Below, piece by piece: positions 17,642 to 26,016 of a DNA stretch of 64,000 bases. Position 1 is the stretch's first letter. The number at the start of each line of letters is the position of its first letter. The notes below the pieces were generated by a model, which saw only the letters and a list, made by a program, of their open reading frames with translations, made no database searches and was not told the DNA's origin. Source of the stretch: Blastococcus mobilis (GTDB lineage Bacteria > Actinomycetota > Actinomycetes > Mycobacteriales > Geodermatophilaceae); assembly GCF_900188025.1 (NCBI RefSeq), contig NZ_FZNO01000019.1:44967-108966 (forward strand). Reading direction: 5' to 3'. The position numbers and the translations under genes were made by a program.

Positions 17642-19009
17642 TCATCCGGAATCCCGTTCCCGGTAGCGTTCGGCGACGTCCTCGGCCAGCTGCTGCCCCC
17701 GGTCGAGCACCTCTTCCACCGTCATCCGGCCGGCGATCGCCGAGCTGACGTCCTGGGAGACCTGCGTGGCCAGGTCCGGGAACTCAGGGATGCCGATGAA
17801 CTGGATGCCGGGTGCCGGCCGGGGTTGCACGCCGGGGTCGTTCGGGTCCGCCGCCTGGATCGCCTCGAGGGTCGGCTGGGCGAAGGCCCCCGCCTCCTCG
17901 AGGTAGTCCGGGTTCGAGTACGTCGACGCGCGCTTCCCGGCGGGCACCCTGGACCAGCCCAGCTCCTCGCCGACGAGCTCCTCGTAGTCACGGCCGGACG
18001 CCCAGGAGATGAACTCCCACGCGGCGTCCTTCTTCTGGCTCGCCTGCTGGATGCTCCAGGACCACGCGTAGAGCCAGCCCGAGCTGTCGGTCTCGACGAC
18101 CGGTGCGGCGACGTAGCCCATCTTGCCCCGGACCGGGGAGTCGGCGGACTCCAGCGATCCCGCGGCCGAGGTCGCGTCGTACCACATCGCGGCGTTGCCC
18201 TGGATCATGTTGTTCAGGCACTCGGTGAAGCCCGCCTGGGGAGCTCCCGTCTCGCCGTGCTCCCGGACGAGATCGACGTAGAACCGGACCGCCTCGCGGA
18301 ACCTGTCGCTGTCGACCTGGGCCTCCCAGTCCTCGGTGAACCAGGTGCCGCCGAAGGTGTTGACCACGGTCGTGAGGGGCGCGAACACCTGACCCCAGCC
18401 CGGCTGGCCGCGCAGGCAGATGCCGGCCATCCCCGGCTCGGCGCCGTCGACCTCCGCGGCGATCCCGGCGACCTCGTCCCACGTCGGGTTGGCCGGCATC
18501 TCGACACCGGCGGCGTCCAGCACGTCCTTGCGGTACATGAGGAACGAGGACTCGCCGTAGAACGGCTCCCCGTAGAGCTTGCCGTCGTCGCCGGACAGGG
18601 ACGCCGTCAGCGGGCCGAGGACGTCGTCCTGGTCGAACTCGGTGTCGGCCTCGACGTAGTCGTCCAGCGGGGCGATCCACTCGCTCCGGGCGTAGATCGG
18701 GATCTCGAAGTTGCTCAGCGTGGCGACGTCGTACTGACCGGCCTGGCTGGAGAACTCCTGACTGATCTTGTCCCGGACGTCGTTCTCCGGCAGGACCGTG
18801 AAGTTCACCGAGATACCGGTCTCGGCGGTGAAGTGCTCGGCGGTCAACTGCTGCAGGTCGACCATCTGGGGGTTGTTCACCATCAGCACGTTGATCGTGT
18901 CCGCCCCTCCCCCGGCGGGGCCTCCGCCCCAGCCGGCGCACCCGCTGACTCCCACCACGAGTCCGGTCGTCATCGCGACGGCGAGTGCGGGCCTCACGTG
19001 TGTGTGCAC
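17642..19009 (-). CDS. Polyol/sugar ABC transporter binding lipoprotein
   Basis: A 455-residue extracellular solute-binding protein (family 1). The signal peptide LAVAMTTGLVVGVSGCAGW ends in a lipobox with Cys about residue 24. The mature protein has INVLMVNNPQMVDLQQL, a usual start for the fold, and the conserved PTWDEVAGIAAEVDG and AAMWYDATSAAG blocks. The GTG at 19009 is supported by AGGAGG seven bases upstream. It is the first gene of the polyol operon, and the palindrome cluster at 19044-19103 lies immediately upstream. Confidence 0.88.
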   Translation of the reverse strand: MHTHVRPALAVAMTTGLVVGVSGCAGWGGGPAGGGADTINVLMVNNPQMVDLQQLTAEHFTAETGISVNFTVLPENDVRDKISQEFSSQAGQYDVATLSNFEIPIYARSEWIAPLDDYVEADTEFDQDDVLGPLTASLSGDDGKLYGEPFYGESSFLMYRKDVLDAAGVEMPANPTWDEVAGIAAEVDGAEPGMAGICLRGQPGWGQVFAPLTTVVNTFGGTWFTEDWEAQVDSDRFREAVRFYVDLVREHGETGAPQAGFTECLNNMIQGNAAMWYDATSAAGSLESADSPVRGKMGYVAAPVVETDSSGWLYAWSWSIQQASQKKDAAWEFISWASGRDYEELVGEELGWSRVPAGKRASTYSNPDYLEEAGAFAQPTLEAIQAADPNDPGVQPRPAPGIQFIGIPEFPDLATQVSQDVSSAIAGRMTVEEVLDRGQQLAEDVAERYRERDSG

Positions 19010-19043
19010 GGTCAGTCCTCCTACGAGGCCGGCTGAGGCGTAT

Positions 19044-19103
19044 GCTCAAATGAGCGGTGGATCACTCAGATGTGAGTGACGTGAGTCTCACCCTTTCGGG
19101 TGA
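19044..19103. promoter_or_regulatory. Cluster of palindromes, likely SorC-family operator between polyol operon and regulator
   Basis: Within 60 bases there are four inverted repeats built on TCA(C)/(G)TGA half-sites: GCTCA-AA-TGAGC at 19044-19055; a perfect 18-base palindrome-with-spacer TCACTCA-GATG-TGAGTGA at 19062-19079; GTGAG-T-CTCAC at 19081-19091; and TCACCC-TTTC-GGGTGA at 19088-19103. The sites lie 35 bases above the binding-protein start on one side and 60 bases above the regulator start on the other. SorC/DeoR-type tetramers usually bind multiple such repeats. The last repeat could also form a small RNA hairpin. Confidence 0.65.
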
Positions 19104-19162
19104 GGCCGTCAAGCGGAGTGTGTGACAGTGCGCTGTCGCTGCTCGTGCGAGCGGGAGTTGAT

Positions 19163-20113
19163 ATGGCCGACCAGCAAGCCGGACCCGCCCAGGTCGTCCT
19201 GACGGCGTCCATCGCCCGCCGGTACTACCTCGAGGGACGCTCGAAGATCGACATCGCCGGCGAGTTCGGCATGAGTCGCTTCAAGGTCGCCCGCCTCCTG
19301 GAAGCCGCCCTGGACAGCGGGCTGGTGCGGATCGAGATCCGCGCCGAGGGCGGGATCGACGTGGACCTGTCGATGCGGCTGCAGGACCGGTTCGGGCTGC
19401 AGCACTCCGTCGTGGTCGACACCCCCGACGACGATGCGGAATCCCTCAGGGAGGATCTCGGGCGGGCGGCGGCCCGGCTCCTCGCCGAGATCCTCACGCC
19501 GGAGGACGTGCTCGGTCTCGCGTGGGCACGGGCGGTCAGTGCGATGGCGCGAGCGCTGCCTCCGCTACCGGGGACACCGGTGGTCCAGCTCTCCGGAGCG
19601 CTCTCACTCCCGGGTGGCCCGGACACGTCGGTGGACGTCGTCAGGGACGTCGCTCGTCGGTCGGGCGGGGTCGCCCACGTCTTCTACGCACCGCTCACCG
19701 TGCCGGACGCAGCGACGGCCCGGGCGCTCAAGGGGCAACCCGAGGTCGCCCAGGCATTCGCACAGCTGCCCTCGGTCACCAAGGCCGTCGGGGGCGTGGG
19801 CCTGTGGGCTGCCGGCCAGTCCACCTTGTACGACACGTCGTCGGACCGGGACCGCCAGGTCATGCGTGATCTCGGGGTGTGCGCCGACATCTCCGGGATC
19901 TTCCTCTCCGCCGAGGGCGAGCCGGTGACGACCGAGCTCGCCGAGCGCATGATCGCCATCAGCGCCGATGACATGAGGACGATCCCCGAAGTGGTCGCCA
20001 TCCCCTACGGCATCCGAAAGGCACCTGCCGTCCGCGCCGCCCTTCGCAGTGGCCTGGTGGATGGCATCGTGACGCACGCGACGCTCGCACGGGCCGTTCT
20101 CGACCGGCCCTGA
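19163..20113 (+). CDS. SorC/DeoR-family sugar-binding transcriptional regulator
   Basis: A 316-residue regulator. The N-terminal winged helix-turn-helix spans about residues 14-45 (RYYLEGRSKIDIAGEFGMSR), the diagnostic start of SorC-family proteins. The remainder is the effector-binding domain that senses a phosphorylated or free sugar/polyol (LGLAWARAVSAMARAL; GGVGLWAAGQST; C-terminal AIPYGIRKAPAVRAALRSG). I chose the ATG at 19163, which has GGGAG seven bases upstream; an earlier in-frame start would run into the operator cluster. It is divergent from the polyol operon and is most likely its regulator. Activation or repression cannot be decided from sequence. Confidence 0.85.
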   Translation: MADQQAGPAQVVLTASIARRYYLEGRSKIDIAGEFGMSRFKVARLLEAALDSGLVRIEIRAEGGIDVDLSMRLQDRFGLQHSVVVDTPDDDAESLREDLGRAAARLLAEILTPEDVLGLAWARAVSAMARALPPLPGTPVVQLSGALSLPGGPDTSVDVVRDVARRSGGVAHVFYAPLTVPDAATARALKGQPEVAQAFAQLPSVTKAVGGVGLWAAGQSTLYDTSSDRDRQVMRDLGVCADISGIFLSAEGEPVTTELAERMIAISADDMRTIPEVVAIPYGIRKAPAVRAALRSGLVDGIVTHATLARAVLDRP

Positions 20114-20151
20114 CGCGGCGCCAGAGGTACGCCTGAGAAGCAGGGGGGCAC

Positions 20152-20946
20152 GTGCCCGAGGAGAGGGAACGCGAGGTCGCTCTGGAGGGGGGTCTCTCCA
20201 ACCATGGCCGGGTGGTGAGGATCGGCGACACCGTCCGCCGGCCACAACGCCCCACGAGCCCGGCCACGCACGCCCTGCTCCGACATCTGGCGGACGTGGG
20301 ATTCACCGGCGTCCCCCGTTTCCTCGGGATCGACGAGCAGGGCCGGGAGATCCTCTCCTTCATCCCGGGCGCCGCGGTCACCCCGCCCTACCCACCCTGG
20401 GCACTGACCGACGAGGCGCTCGTCAGCGTGGCCCACCTCCTCCGCGACTACCACCGCGCCGTCGGCAGCTTCGACCCGACTCCGCACGCCTGGCCGCCCT
20501 CTCCCCCGGCGCCCTTCGCCGGCGAGCTGGTCAGTCACAACGACGTCAACCTCGACAACGTCGTCTTCCGGGAAGGGCGGGCCGTCGCGCTCATCGACTT
20601 CGACCTCGCCGGCCCGGGCAGCCGGGTCTGGGACATCGCGGGGGCGGCGCGGTTGTGGGCACCCCTTCGGCCCGAGCGCTACATCGACGAAGGCCGGCGG
20701 GCTCGCTCGCTGGCCCGCTTCCGTCTCTTCGTGGACGCCTACGGGCCGACCGACGCGGAGCGGGAAGCCCTCGTCGACGCCATCCGGCGCAATCACGAGT
20801 GGTCCTACGACATCGTCGGCACCGCGGCCGCCCACGGCCACGCCGGCTTCGTCGACTACTGGGGCGGTGGGGCCAGGGAACGGGCGGCGGGCACCTACCA
20901 GTGGTACCTGGACAACGAGGAGCTCCTGCGGGACGCGCTCCGCTGA
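20152..20946 (+). CDS. Aminoglycoside phosphotransferase-like small-molecule kinase
   Basis: A 264-residue protein of the APH/choline-kinase fold. The catalytic loop is SHNDVNLDNVVF (HxD...N) and the metal-binding Asp follows in LIDFDLAGPG, so the kinase site looks complete. The N-terminal lobe VVRIGDTVRRPQRP resembles the nucleotide-binding sheet of the family. Such proteins phosphorylate aminoglycosides, choline, homoserine or unknown metabolites; the substrate here is not identifiable, and housekeeping rather than resistance is likely. The GTG at 20152 follows a GGGGGG ribosome-binding stretch. It lies 38 bases after the SorC regulator. Confidence 0.75.
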   Translation: MPEEREREVALEGGLSNHGRVVRIGDTVRRPQRPTSPATHALLRHLADVGFTGVPRFLGIDEQGREILSFIPGAAVTPPYPPWALTDEALVSVAHLLRDYHRAVGSFDPTPHAWPPSPPAPFAGELVSHNDVNLDNVVFREGRAVALIDFDLAGPGSRVWDIAGAARLWAPLRPERYIDEGRRARSLARFRLFVDAYGPTDAEREALVDAIRRNHEWSYDIVGTAAAHGHAGFVDYWGGGARERAAGTYQWYLDNEELLRDALR

Positions 20947-20992
20947 CCGCAGCACCGGCGGCCGGACACCGGCCGGGGATCCGGACACGCCG

Positions 20993-21592
20993 TCATCGCA
21001 CGGGGCGCCCGAGGATCTCGGCGAGGGTCAGCCCGCTGGCGCGTGCTCGGTCGACCACGAGGGCCGGGCGCGCACCAGCGCCGCCGTTCGGCTCGTCGAC
21101 GGTCCGCCTGAGGCGGTCCCACCGGACGGTGTGCCCGCGCATCGCCCGCGCCGAGATCGCCCGGCCGCGGGCCGCCTGACCACGCTCGGCCAGCTCCGGG
21201 GGCACGTCGATCAGGACCAGGCGTACCGACCGGCCGGCCCGCCGCGCGGCACGCAGGACCACCGCCCGCCACCGCGCGCTGGTCCACGGATCGGTGAGGA
21301 CGACGACCGGCGAGTTCCTGCCGACGCCGCGCAGGACCCGCCACCTGTGCCAGCAGTGGACCAGGGGGCGGAGGAAGCGGTAAGGAAGCCGCCTCCCCGC
21401 CCGGGTGAGTCGGGCGGCGACCTGCTCGGAGTCGAAGCCGGTCACGCCGGACGACTCCTGGGCGAGCAGCCGCCGCAGCAGTGTGGTCTTGCCGCTCCCG
21501 GGCAGTCCGCCGATCACGACCAGGACGGGGTCACGGCCGACTGTCCGCCCGCCCAGCAGACGGGGCGCCGTCCGGACCGACTCCAACCGCAT
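20993..21592 (-). CDS. P-loop NTPase / small-molecule or RNA kinase of the AAA-33 (zeta-toxin-like) type
   Basis: A protein of about 199 residues with Walker [19 protein letters not shown] at about residues 23-40. VVVLTDPW and [17 protein letters not shown] give the Walker-B-like strand and the lid (R-rich helix [12 protein letters not shown]) seen in kinases of this class. I prefer the ATG at 21592, since AGGAG lies five bases upstream; a GTG at 21598 is possible but overlaps the RBS. Substrate unknown. It is convergent with the phosphotransferase gene (46-base gap), and no antitoxin partner is visible, so I do not call it a toxin. Confidence 0.7.
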   Translation of the reverse strand: MRLESVRTAPRLLGGRTVGRDPVLVVIGGLPGSGKTTLLRRLLAQESSGVTGFDSEQVAARLTRAGRRLPYRFLRPLVHCWHRWRVLRGVGRNSPVVVLTDPWTSARWRAVVLRAARRAGRSVRLVLIDVPPELAERGQAARGRAISARAMRGHTVRWDRLRRTVDEPNGGAGARPALVVDRARASGLTLAEILGRPVR

Positions 21593-21684
21593 GCGCACTC
21601 CTCATCCGTCCGGCACGACGATCCGGGTCCGTCCTCCGGGGAGCCCGTACGCCGGCTGGGGAGTTCCTGTGAATGCGGGACGCC

Positions 21685-22461
21685 CTACCGCGGCACGTCG
21701 TCCAGGATCCGGCCGCGGGCGACCAGTTCGGTCATCACCCAGACGGCGATGGTCTGGGTGGCCAGCAGACCGATGAGCACCAGGAGCTGGGCGGCACCGG
21801 CCTCGAACGGAGTGCCACCGCCCAGCAGGACCCCGACGAAGGCACCCGGCAGGGTGACCAGGCCGACCGTGCGCGTCTGGTCGAGCGGTGGAACGAGCGC
21901 GGTGGCCGCCGCGGGCCGGGTCACTTCCAGGACGGCGTCGCGCCGCAGCAGACCGAGCGCGAGGGCGGCCTCGACCTCACCCCGCCGGATGGCCAGTTCC
22001 TCCCGCACCCGCCGTCCGGCGAGGCCGGCCGCCGTCATGGCACCGCCGATGAGGATCCCCCCGATCGGGACGAGCGCCTCGCCGCGGAGGGGAACGACCC
22101 CGCTGACGACGATCAGGGCAGCGATCGGCGCGGCGCCCGCCGCCACGGCGAGCGCGACCGGCAGCATCCGGCGGCGGCGTCCCGGCGCAGCGAGCGGGCG
22201 GCCGGTCGCCCGGCCCGCGGCGGTCACCGTGGCGACGCCGATCATGACCGTGAAGAACGTCGCCGACAGCCACAGCGAACGGATGACGAGCAGCAGGACC
22301 GCCGAGACACCGGCGAGCTGGACAGCGGCCCGGAGGCAGGCGACCAACACCGGGCGACCCCGGGTGACCCCGGACCAGTGGCCGGCCAGCGCGGCGAGCG
22401 CAGCCAGGAGCACGAGGACGACGACCAGGCGTGGGCCGGAGTCGACGATCGTGGCCCCCAT
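21685..22461 (-). CDS. FetB/UPF0014-family membrane permease
   Basis: A 258-residue membrane protein with about seven helices. The motif DQTRTVGLVTLPGAFVGVLL at about residues 191-210, preceded by PPL, is diagnostic of the FetB/YbbM (UPF0014) family, the permease half of an ABC exporter that helps cells withstand iron and oxidative stress in E. coli. The usual FetA ATPase gene is not next to it; the neighbours are a kinase and a cupredoxin lipoprotein. So an ATPase from elsewhere, or an independent role, must be assumed. The start ATG at 22461 and length are typical. Confidence 0.8.
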   Translation of the reverse strand: MGATIVDSGPRLVVVLVLLAALAALAGHWSGVTRGRPVLVACLRAAVQLAGVSAVLLLVIRSLWLSATFFTVMIGVATVTAAGRATGRPLAAPGRRRRMLPVALAVAAGAAPIAALIVVSGVVPLRGEALVPIGGILIGGAMTAAGLAGRRVREELAIRRGEVEAALALGLLRRDAVLEVTRPAAATALVPPLDQTRTVGLVTLPGAFVGVLLGGGTPFEAGAAQLLVLIGLLATQTIAVWVMTELVARGRILDDVPR

Positions 22462-22532
22462 GGCGGCTGATCATGCCGGTCGACCGGTTCGTGACCGTGG
22501 CGTCCGTCCGGCGCCCGCGGCCCGGCGCTCGC

Positions 22533-22931
22533 TCAGCTGACCGTGAACGTCCCGTTCATGCTCGGGTGCGGGTCGCAGATGTAGCGGTAATCGCCCGGTT
22601 CCAACGTGACCCCCCACGTGGTCTCGACCTTCTCCGTGGGGCCGGTCTTCTCGTCGACGGCCCCGTCCCCGCCGCTGAGGTGGAAGTTGTGGATGTCGGT
22701 CCGGTCGGTCACCTCGATGTTGTATTCGCCGGCCGGCAGTTCGGTCACCGGGTTGCCCTCCTCGTCCAGCAAGGAGATCTCGAAGTCGTTGGGCGACTCC
22801 TCGGTCCCGACGATCCCCCGCAAGGTCGGCGCCCCGGCGATCGGGCCGCCCGACGAGTCCTCCTCCGCCGGGCTGCTGCAGGCAGCCGCGAGGAGGAGCA
22901 CTGCCAGAGCACCTGCCACTGAACCCCTCAT
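22533..22931 (-). CDS. Cupredoxin-domain lipoprotein
   Basis: A 132-residue exported protein. The signal peptide LAVLLLAAACSSP has a lipobox with Cys at about 19, so the protein should be anchored outside the membrane. The mature domain has the type-1 copper pattern: IHNFHLSG supplies the first His, and YICDPHPSMNGTFTVS supplies Cys, second His and Met (C-x2-H-x2-M). It could carry electrons or hold copper. The gene stands alone between the FetB-like gene and the siderophore genes, so a link to respiration or metal handling is open. Family assignment is firm; role is not. Confidence 0.82.
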   Translation of the reverse strand: MRGSVAGALAVLLLAAACSSPAEEDSSGGPIAGAPTLRGIVGTEESPNDFEISLLDEEGNPVTELPAGEYNIEVTDRTDIHNFHLSGGDGAVDEKTGPTEKVETTWGVTLEPGDYRYICDPHPSMNGTFTVS

Positions 22932-23065
22932 GTCTGCTCCTGGTGCACTCCCGCAGCTCGGACGCTGACGGGCAGGTCGATCCTCCTGCGCCCGCGAGCC
23001 GCTGTCGATGCCCGGGCGAGCGCTCGCCGGCCACGCCGAGGTGGCACGGTGCGGGCGCTGTCGTC

Positions 23066-23929
23066 TCAGCCCGCGCCGGCGACCGCGGCCTCTTCCGCCT
23101 CGATGGCGGCGTTCCAGGCGCGCTTCCCGGACTGCCAGCGCTCCTCCGTGTCGCCCCGCCGCCAGTAGCCGGAGATGGAGGTGAACTCCGGTGCCAGTCC
23201 GCGCTGGGCGCGCAGATGCCGACGCAGCTCGCGGACCGCGCCCGCCTCACCGTGCACGAACACGTGGCCCTGCCCCGGGGGCAGCGCAGCCGCCTGCACC
23301 GCAGCCACCAGCGCCTCCCCGGGGACGCCGTCCCGACGATGGACCCACACCAGCTCGACGCCCTCCCGCACAGGAAGGTCCGCCTGCTCCTCCCCCACCC
23401 CGGACACCTCGACGACGACGCGCGCCGGGATTCCGTCCGGCAGCCGTCCGAGCGCCGCACTGATCGCCGGAAGGGCGCTCTCGTCCCCGGCGAGCAGGTG
23501 CCAGTCGGCCGCCGGGCTGGGCGCGTAGGCGCCACCGGGACCGAGCAGCTGGATGCGGTCGCCGGGGCGGGCCCGCGCCGCCCACGGCCCCGCGAGCCCC
23601 TGATCGCCGTGGTGGACGAAGTCGATGGTCAGCTCGCCCGCCTCGGCGTCCCAGGACCGCACCGTGTAGGTGCGGGTGACCGGCCACCGCTCCGGGGGCA
23701 GTTCGGCGCGGATCCGCTCGAGGTCGTAGGGCCCCTCGTGTGGCGCCCCGTCCGCCGTGAACAGCAGCTTCACGTAGTGGTCGGTGAACTCGCCGGCCCG
23801 GAACCCGGTCAGGCCCGGGCCGCCCAGCACCACACGGATCATGTGCGGCGTCAGCCGCCTGGTGCGCAGCACCTCGGCCGTCCGCGGCACCCGCGTGCGG
23901 GCGGGCGCCGCGGTGCTCTGCTCGCTCAT
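23066..23929 (-). CDS. Siderophore-interacting FAD/NAD(P) reductase (ViuB/SIP family)
   Basis: A 287-residue ferric-siderophore reductase. The FAD-binding motif is seen in WPVTRTYTVRSW (RxYT), followed by TIDFVHHGDQGLAGPWA and the diagnostic DRIQLLGPGG. The NAD(P)H part contains HLLAGDESALPAISAAL and the C-terminal FTSISGYWRRGDTEERW, both hallmarks of the SIP family. It releases Fe(II) from siderophores in the cytoplasm. It lies 24 bases after the siderophore-binding lipoprotein gene on the same strand, so both are probably driven from the iron box at 24966-24984. Confidence 0.9.
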   Translation of the reverse strand: MSEQSTAAPARTRVPRTAEVLRTRRLTPHMIRVVLGGPGLTGFRAGEFTDHYVKLLFTADGAPHEGPYDLERIRAELPPERWPVTRTYTVRSWDAEAGELTIDFVHHGDQGLAGPWAARARPGDRIQLLGPGGAYAPSPAADWHLLAGDESALPAISAALGRLPDGIPARVVVEVSGVGEEQADLPVREGVELVWVHRRDGVPGEALVAAVQAAALPPGQGHVFVHGEAGAVRELRRHLRAQRGLAPEFTSISGYWRRGDTEERWQSGKRAWNAAIEAEEAAVAGAG

Positions 23930-23953
23930 CCTCGTTCCTCTTCGCGACCGCGG

Positions 23954-24916
23954 TCAGCCGGCTGCGGCCTCGATGTCGTCCATGACCTGCTCGGCCGCGA
24001 TCGGGCCGGAGGCACTGCTCCAGACGCCGCCGTCGACGACGGAGACGGCGCCGGACTGCACGGCGCCCAGGCGCGCGAAGGCCGGCTGCGACTCGGCCGC
24101 GTCGAGGGCGGCTGCACCGTCGACACCGAACGCGGCCAGGAACAGCCGGTCGGCGTCGACCTCACCGAGGTTCTCCAGCGACAGCGGGTCGCTGTGCGGC
24201 TTGCTCCCCAGGTCGACCGCCGCCTGCATCGGCGTGGCGCCGACGGCCGCCAGCAGCGAACCGGGCATGTGGGTGGAGTTCATGAGCACCGGCCCGGTGG
24301 CCATCCAGCGGACGACGGCCACCGTGCCGTCCAGGGAGCCCTCCTCGGCGAGTGCGGCCGCCCGCTCCTCGACGGCATCGAGCCGCCCGCTCAGCTCGTC
24401 GTCGGCCCCGAGCGCCTCGGCGTAGGTGTGCAGGGGGGCCTGCCAGTCGCCGCGATCCGGAGCCTCGGGCACGACGGTCGGCGCGATGGCGGCCAGCGAC
24501 TCGTACTGGGCCTTCTCCAGACCGCTGGCGGCCAGGATGAGGTCGGGCGCGGCCTCGACGATGGCCTCGAGGTTCGGCTCGGCCACGGTTGCGACGACCG
24601 GGATGGCGGCCGCGTCGTCCCCGAGGTAGGCGGGCGGCTTGTCGCCACCGCGGCTGGCGACCGTCCCCACCGGCTCCACGCCGACGGCCAGGGCGACGTC
24701 GAGCGCCGACTCAGCGAGCGTGACCACGCGGGTCGGCTCGGCGGGCACGGCCACGTCCCCGAAGGCGGTGCCGACGGTCGTGTCGGCGGCGGAGGACTCG
24801 GCCGCGGCGGCCGCTCCCGGATCCCCTCCCCCGCAGGCCGTCAGGGCCAGCGCCAGGCCGGCCGCGGCCGCCAGGGGCAGCGGGGATCGGCGTCGGGACG
24901 CCCCGATGAGGTGCAT
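23954..24916 (-). CDS. Iron-siderophore ABC transporter binding lipoprotein
   Basis: A 320-residue FecB/FepB-type binding protein. Signal peptide and lipobox: AAAGLALALTACGGG, Cys at about 28. The mature part has VPAEPTRVVTLAESALDVAL, the common start of the fold, and PNLEAIVEAAPDLILAASGL, the conserved N-EAI-PDLI block. It would capture a ferric siderophore outside the membrane and pass it to the FecCD pair on the opposite strand. The ATG at 24916 has GGAGGAA in a favourable position. The divergent promoter region carries the best iron box in the window. Confidence 0.88.
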   Translation of the reverse strand: MHLIGASRRRSPLPLAAAAGLALALTACGGGDPGAAAAAESSAADTTVGTAFGDVAVPAEPTRVVTLAESALDVALAVGVEPVGTVASRGGDKPPAYLGDDAAAIPVVATVAEPNLEAIVEAAPDLILAASGLEKAQYESLAAIAPTVVPEAPDRGDWQAPLHTYAEALGADDELSGRLDAVEERAAALAEEGSLDGTVAVVRWMATGPVLMNSTHMPGSLLAAVGATPMQAAVDLGSKPHSDPLSLENLGEVDADRLFLAAFGVDGAAALDAAESQPAFARLGAVQSGAVSVVDGGVWSSASGPIAAEQVMDDIEAAAG

Positions 24917-24965
24917 GGTGGTTCCTCCACTGGCAGGTCGGAGGCCCGCGGGGTGGGGCCGCGGC

Positions 24966-24984
24966 GTAGGTTAGCCTTACCTGA
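24966..24984. promoter_or_regulatory. Strong DtxR/IdeR iron box, divergent siderophore-uptake promoter
   Basis: GTAGGTTAGCCTTACCTGA matches 15 of 19 positions of TTAGGTTAGGCTAACCTAA. It lies in the 107-base gap between the divergent binding-protein gene (start 24916) and the permease operon (start 25024). Both directions encode siderophore-iron uptake, so one site could repress both. Confidence 0.7.
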
Positions 24985-25023
24985 GCAAACGCCCTGAAGC
25001 CGGGCCTGCAGTGGAGGTAGTCG

Positions 25024-26016
25024 GTGGATCGGGTGTTGGCGCGGGGGCTCGTCCCGGCCGCCCTCGTCCTGTTCCTCGCGGTGCTGGCCAGTCTGGCATT
25101 CGGCGCCGGCGAGGTGGGACCGGCCCGCGCCTTCGGGGCGCTGACCACGGGCACCGACGAGGACGCGCGCTTCGCCGTCCTGCAGCTGCGCCTTCCCCGC
25201 ACGCTCGTCGCCGTCGCGGTGGGGCTGGCGCTCGGGGTCGCCGGGGCGGTGCTGCAGGCCGCGGCCCGCAACCCGCTCGCCGAGCCTGGTCTGCTCGGCG
25301 TCAGCGCGGGCGCGTCGTTCGCCGTGGTGGTCGCCATCGCCGCCGGAGCCAGCGCCGCCACCCTGGGCCCCTGGGTCGCCGTGCTGGGTGCGGCAGCCGG
25401 CTGCCTGCTGGCCATCGGTGCCGCCCGGCTGCGCGGCACCGGGGACGACCCCGTGCGTCTGGTGCTCGCCGGCGCGGCCCTGTCCGGGCTGCTGGGCGCC
25501 GGGACGTCGGTGGTCCTGCTGCTCGACCAGCGGACGGCGGACGAGGTGCGCTTCTGGACGGTCGGCTCGGTTGCCGGGCGTGACCTGGGCACGCTCGCGC
25601 AGGTGGGTCCCGCCCTTGCCGTGGGGCTGCTCATCGCCCTGCTCGTCGCGCGTCCGCTGTCCGCCCTGTCCCTGGGTGACGCGACGGCCCGCGGGCTCGG
25701 CCACCGACCCGCGCGTGCCCGGGTGCTGGCCATCGTCGCGGTCGCCCTGCTCGTCGGTGGAGCGGTCGCCGCGGCCGGACCCATCGCCTTCGTCGGACTG
25801 GTCGTCCCGTTCCTCGCCCGCGCCCTGGTCGGTCCGGATCTGCGACGGGTACTGGCCGTCTCGCTGCTCCTGGGCCCGGCGGTGGTGCTCGTCGCCGACG
25901 TCGCCTCGCGGCTGCTGGTCCGCCCGTACGAGATGCCGCTGGGCGTCGTCACGGCGCTGCTCGGCGCTCCCGTGCTCGTCGCCGTCGTCCGGTCGACCCG
26001 GCTGCCGTCGCTGTGA
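25024..26016 (+). CDS. FecCD-family ferric-siderophore ABC permease (first)
   Basis: A 330-residue polytopic permease (about nine to ten helices). LRLPRTLVAVAVGLALGVAG followed by AVLQAAARNPLAEPGLLGVS is the textbook FecCD/BtuC opening. GPIAFVGLVVPFLARALVGPD is the cytoplasmic loop contacting the ATPase. The first codon is GTG with GGAGGT upstream. The stop overlaps the GTG of the second permease. It forms the heterodimeric channel with that protein. Confidence 0.9.
   Translation: MDRVLARGLVPAALVLFLAVLASLAFGAGEVGPARAFGALTTGTDEDARFAVLQLRLPRTLVAVAVGLALGVAGAVLQAAARNPLAEPGLLGVSAGASFAVVVAIAAGASAATLGPWVAVLGAAAGCLLAIGAARLRGTGDDPVRLVLAGAALSGLLGAGTSVVLLLDQRTADEVRFWTVGSVAGRDLGTLAQVGPALAVGLLIALLVARPLSALSLGDATARGLGHRPARARVLAIVAVALLVGGAVAAAGPIAFVGLVVPFLARALVGPDLRRVLAVSLLLGPAVVLVADVASRLLVRPYEMPLGVVTALLGAPVLVAVVRSTRLPSL

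Noticed and set aside
20152..20946. Phosphotransferase as an aminoglycoside resistance gene
   Set aside because: The APH fold is shared by many metabolic kinases; nothing in the context points to antibiotics.
20993..21592. P-loop kinase as a zeta-type toxin of a toxin-antitoxin pair
   Set aside because: No small antitoxin gene is next to it; only a general kinase fold can be supported.
22943..24997. 684-codon forward open frame opposite the siderophore-interacting and binding-protein genes
   Set aside because: Shadow frame with no motif; both reverse-strand genes are clear.
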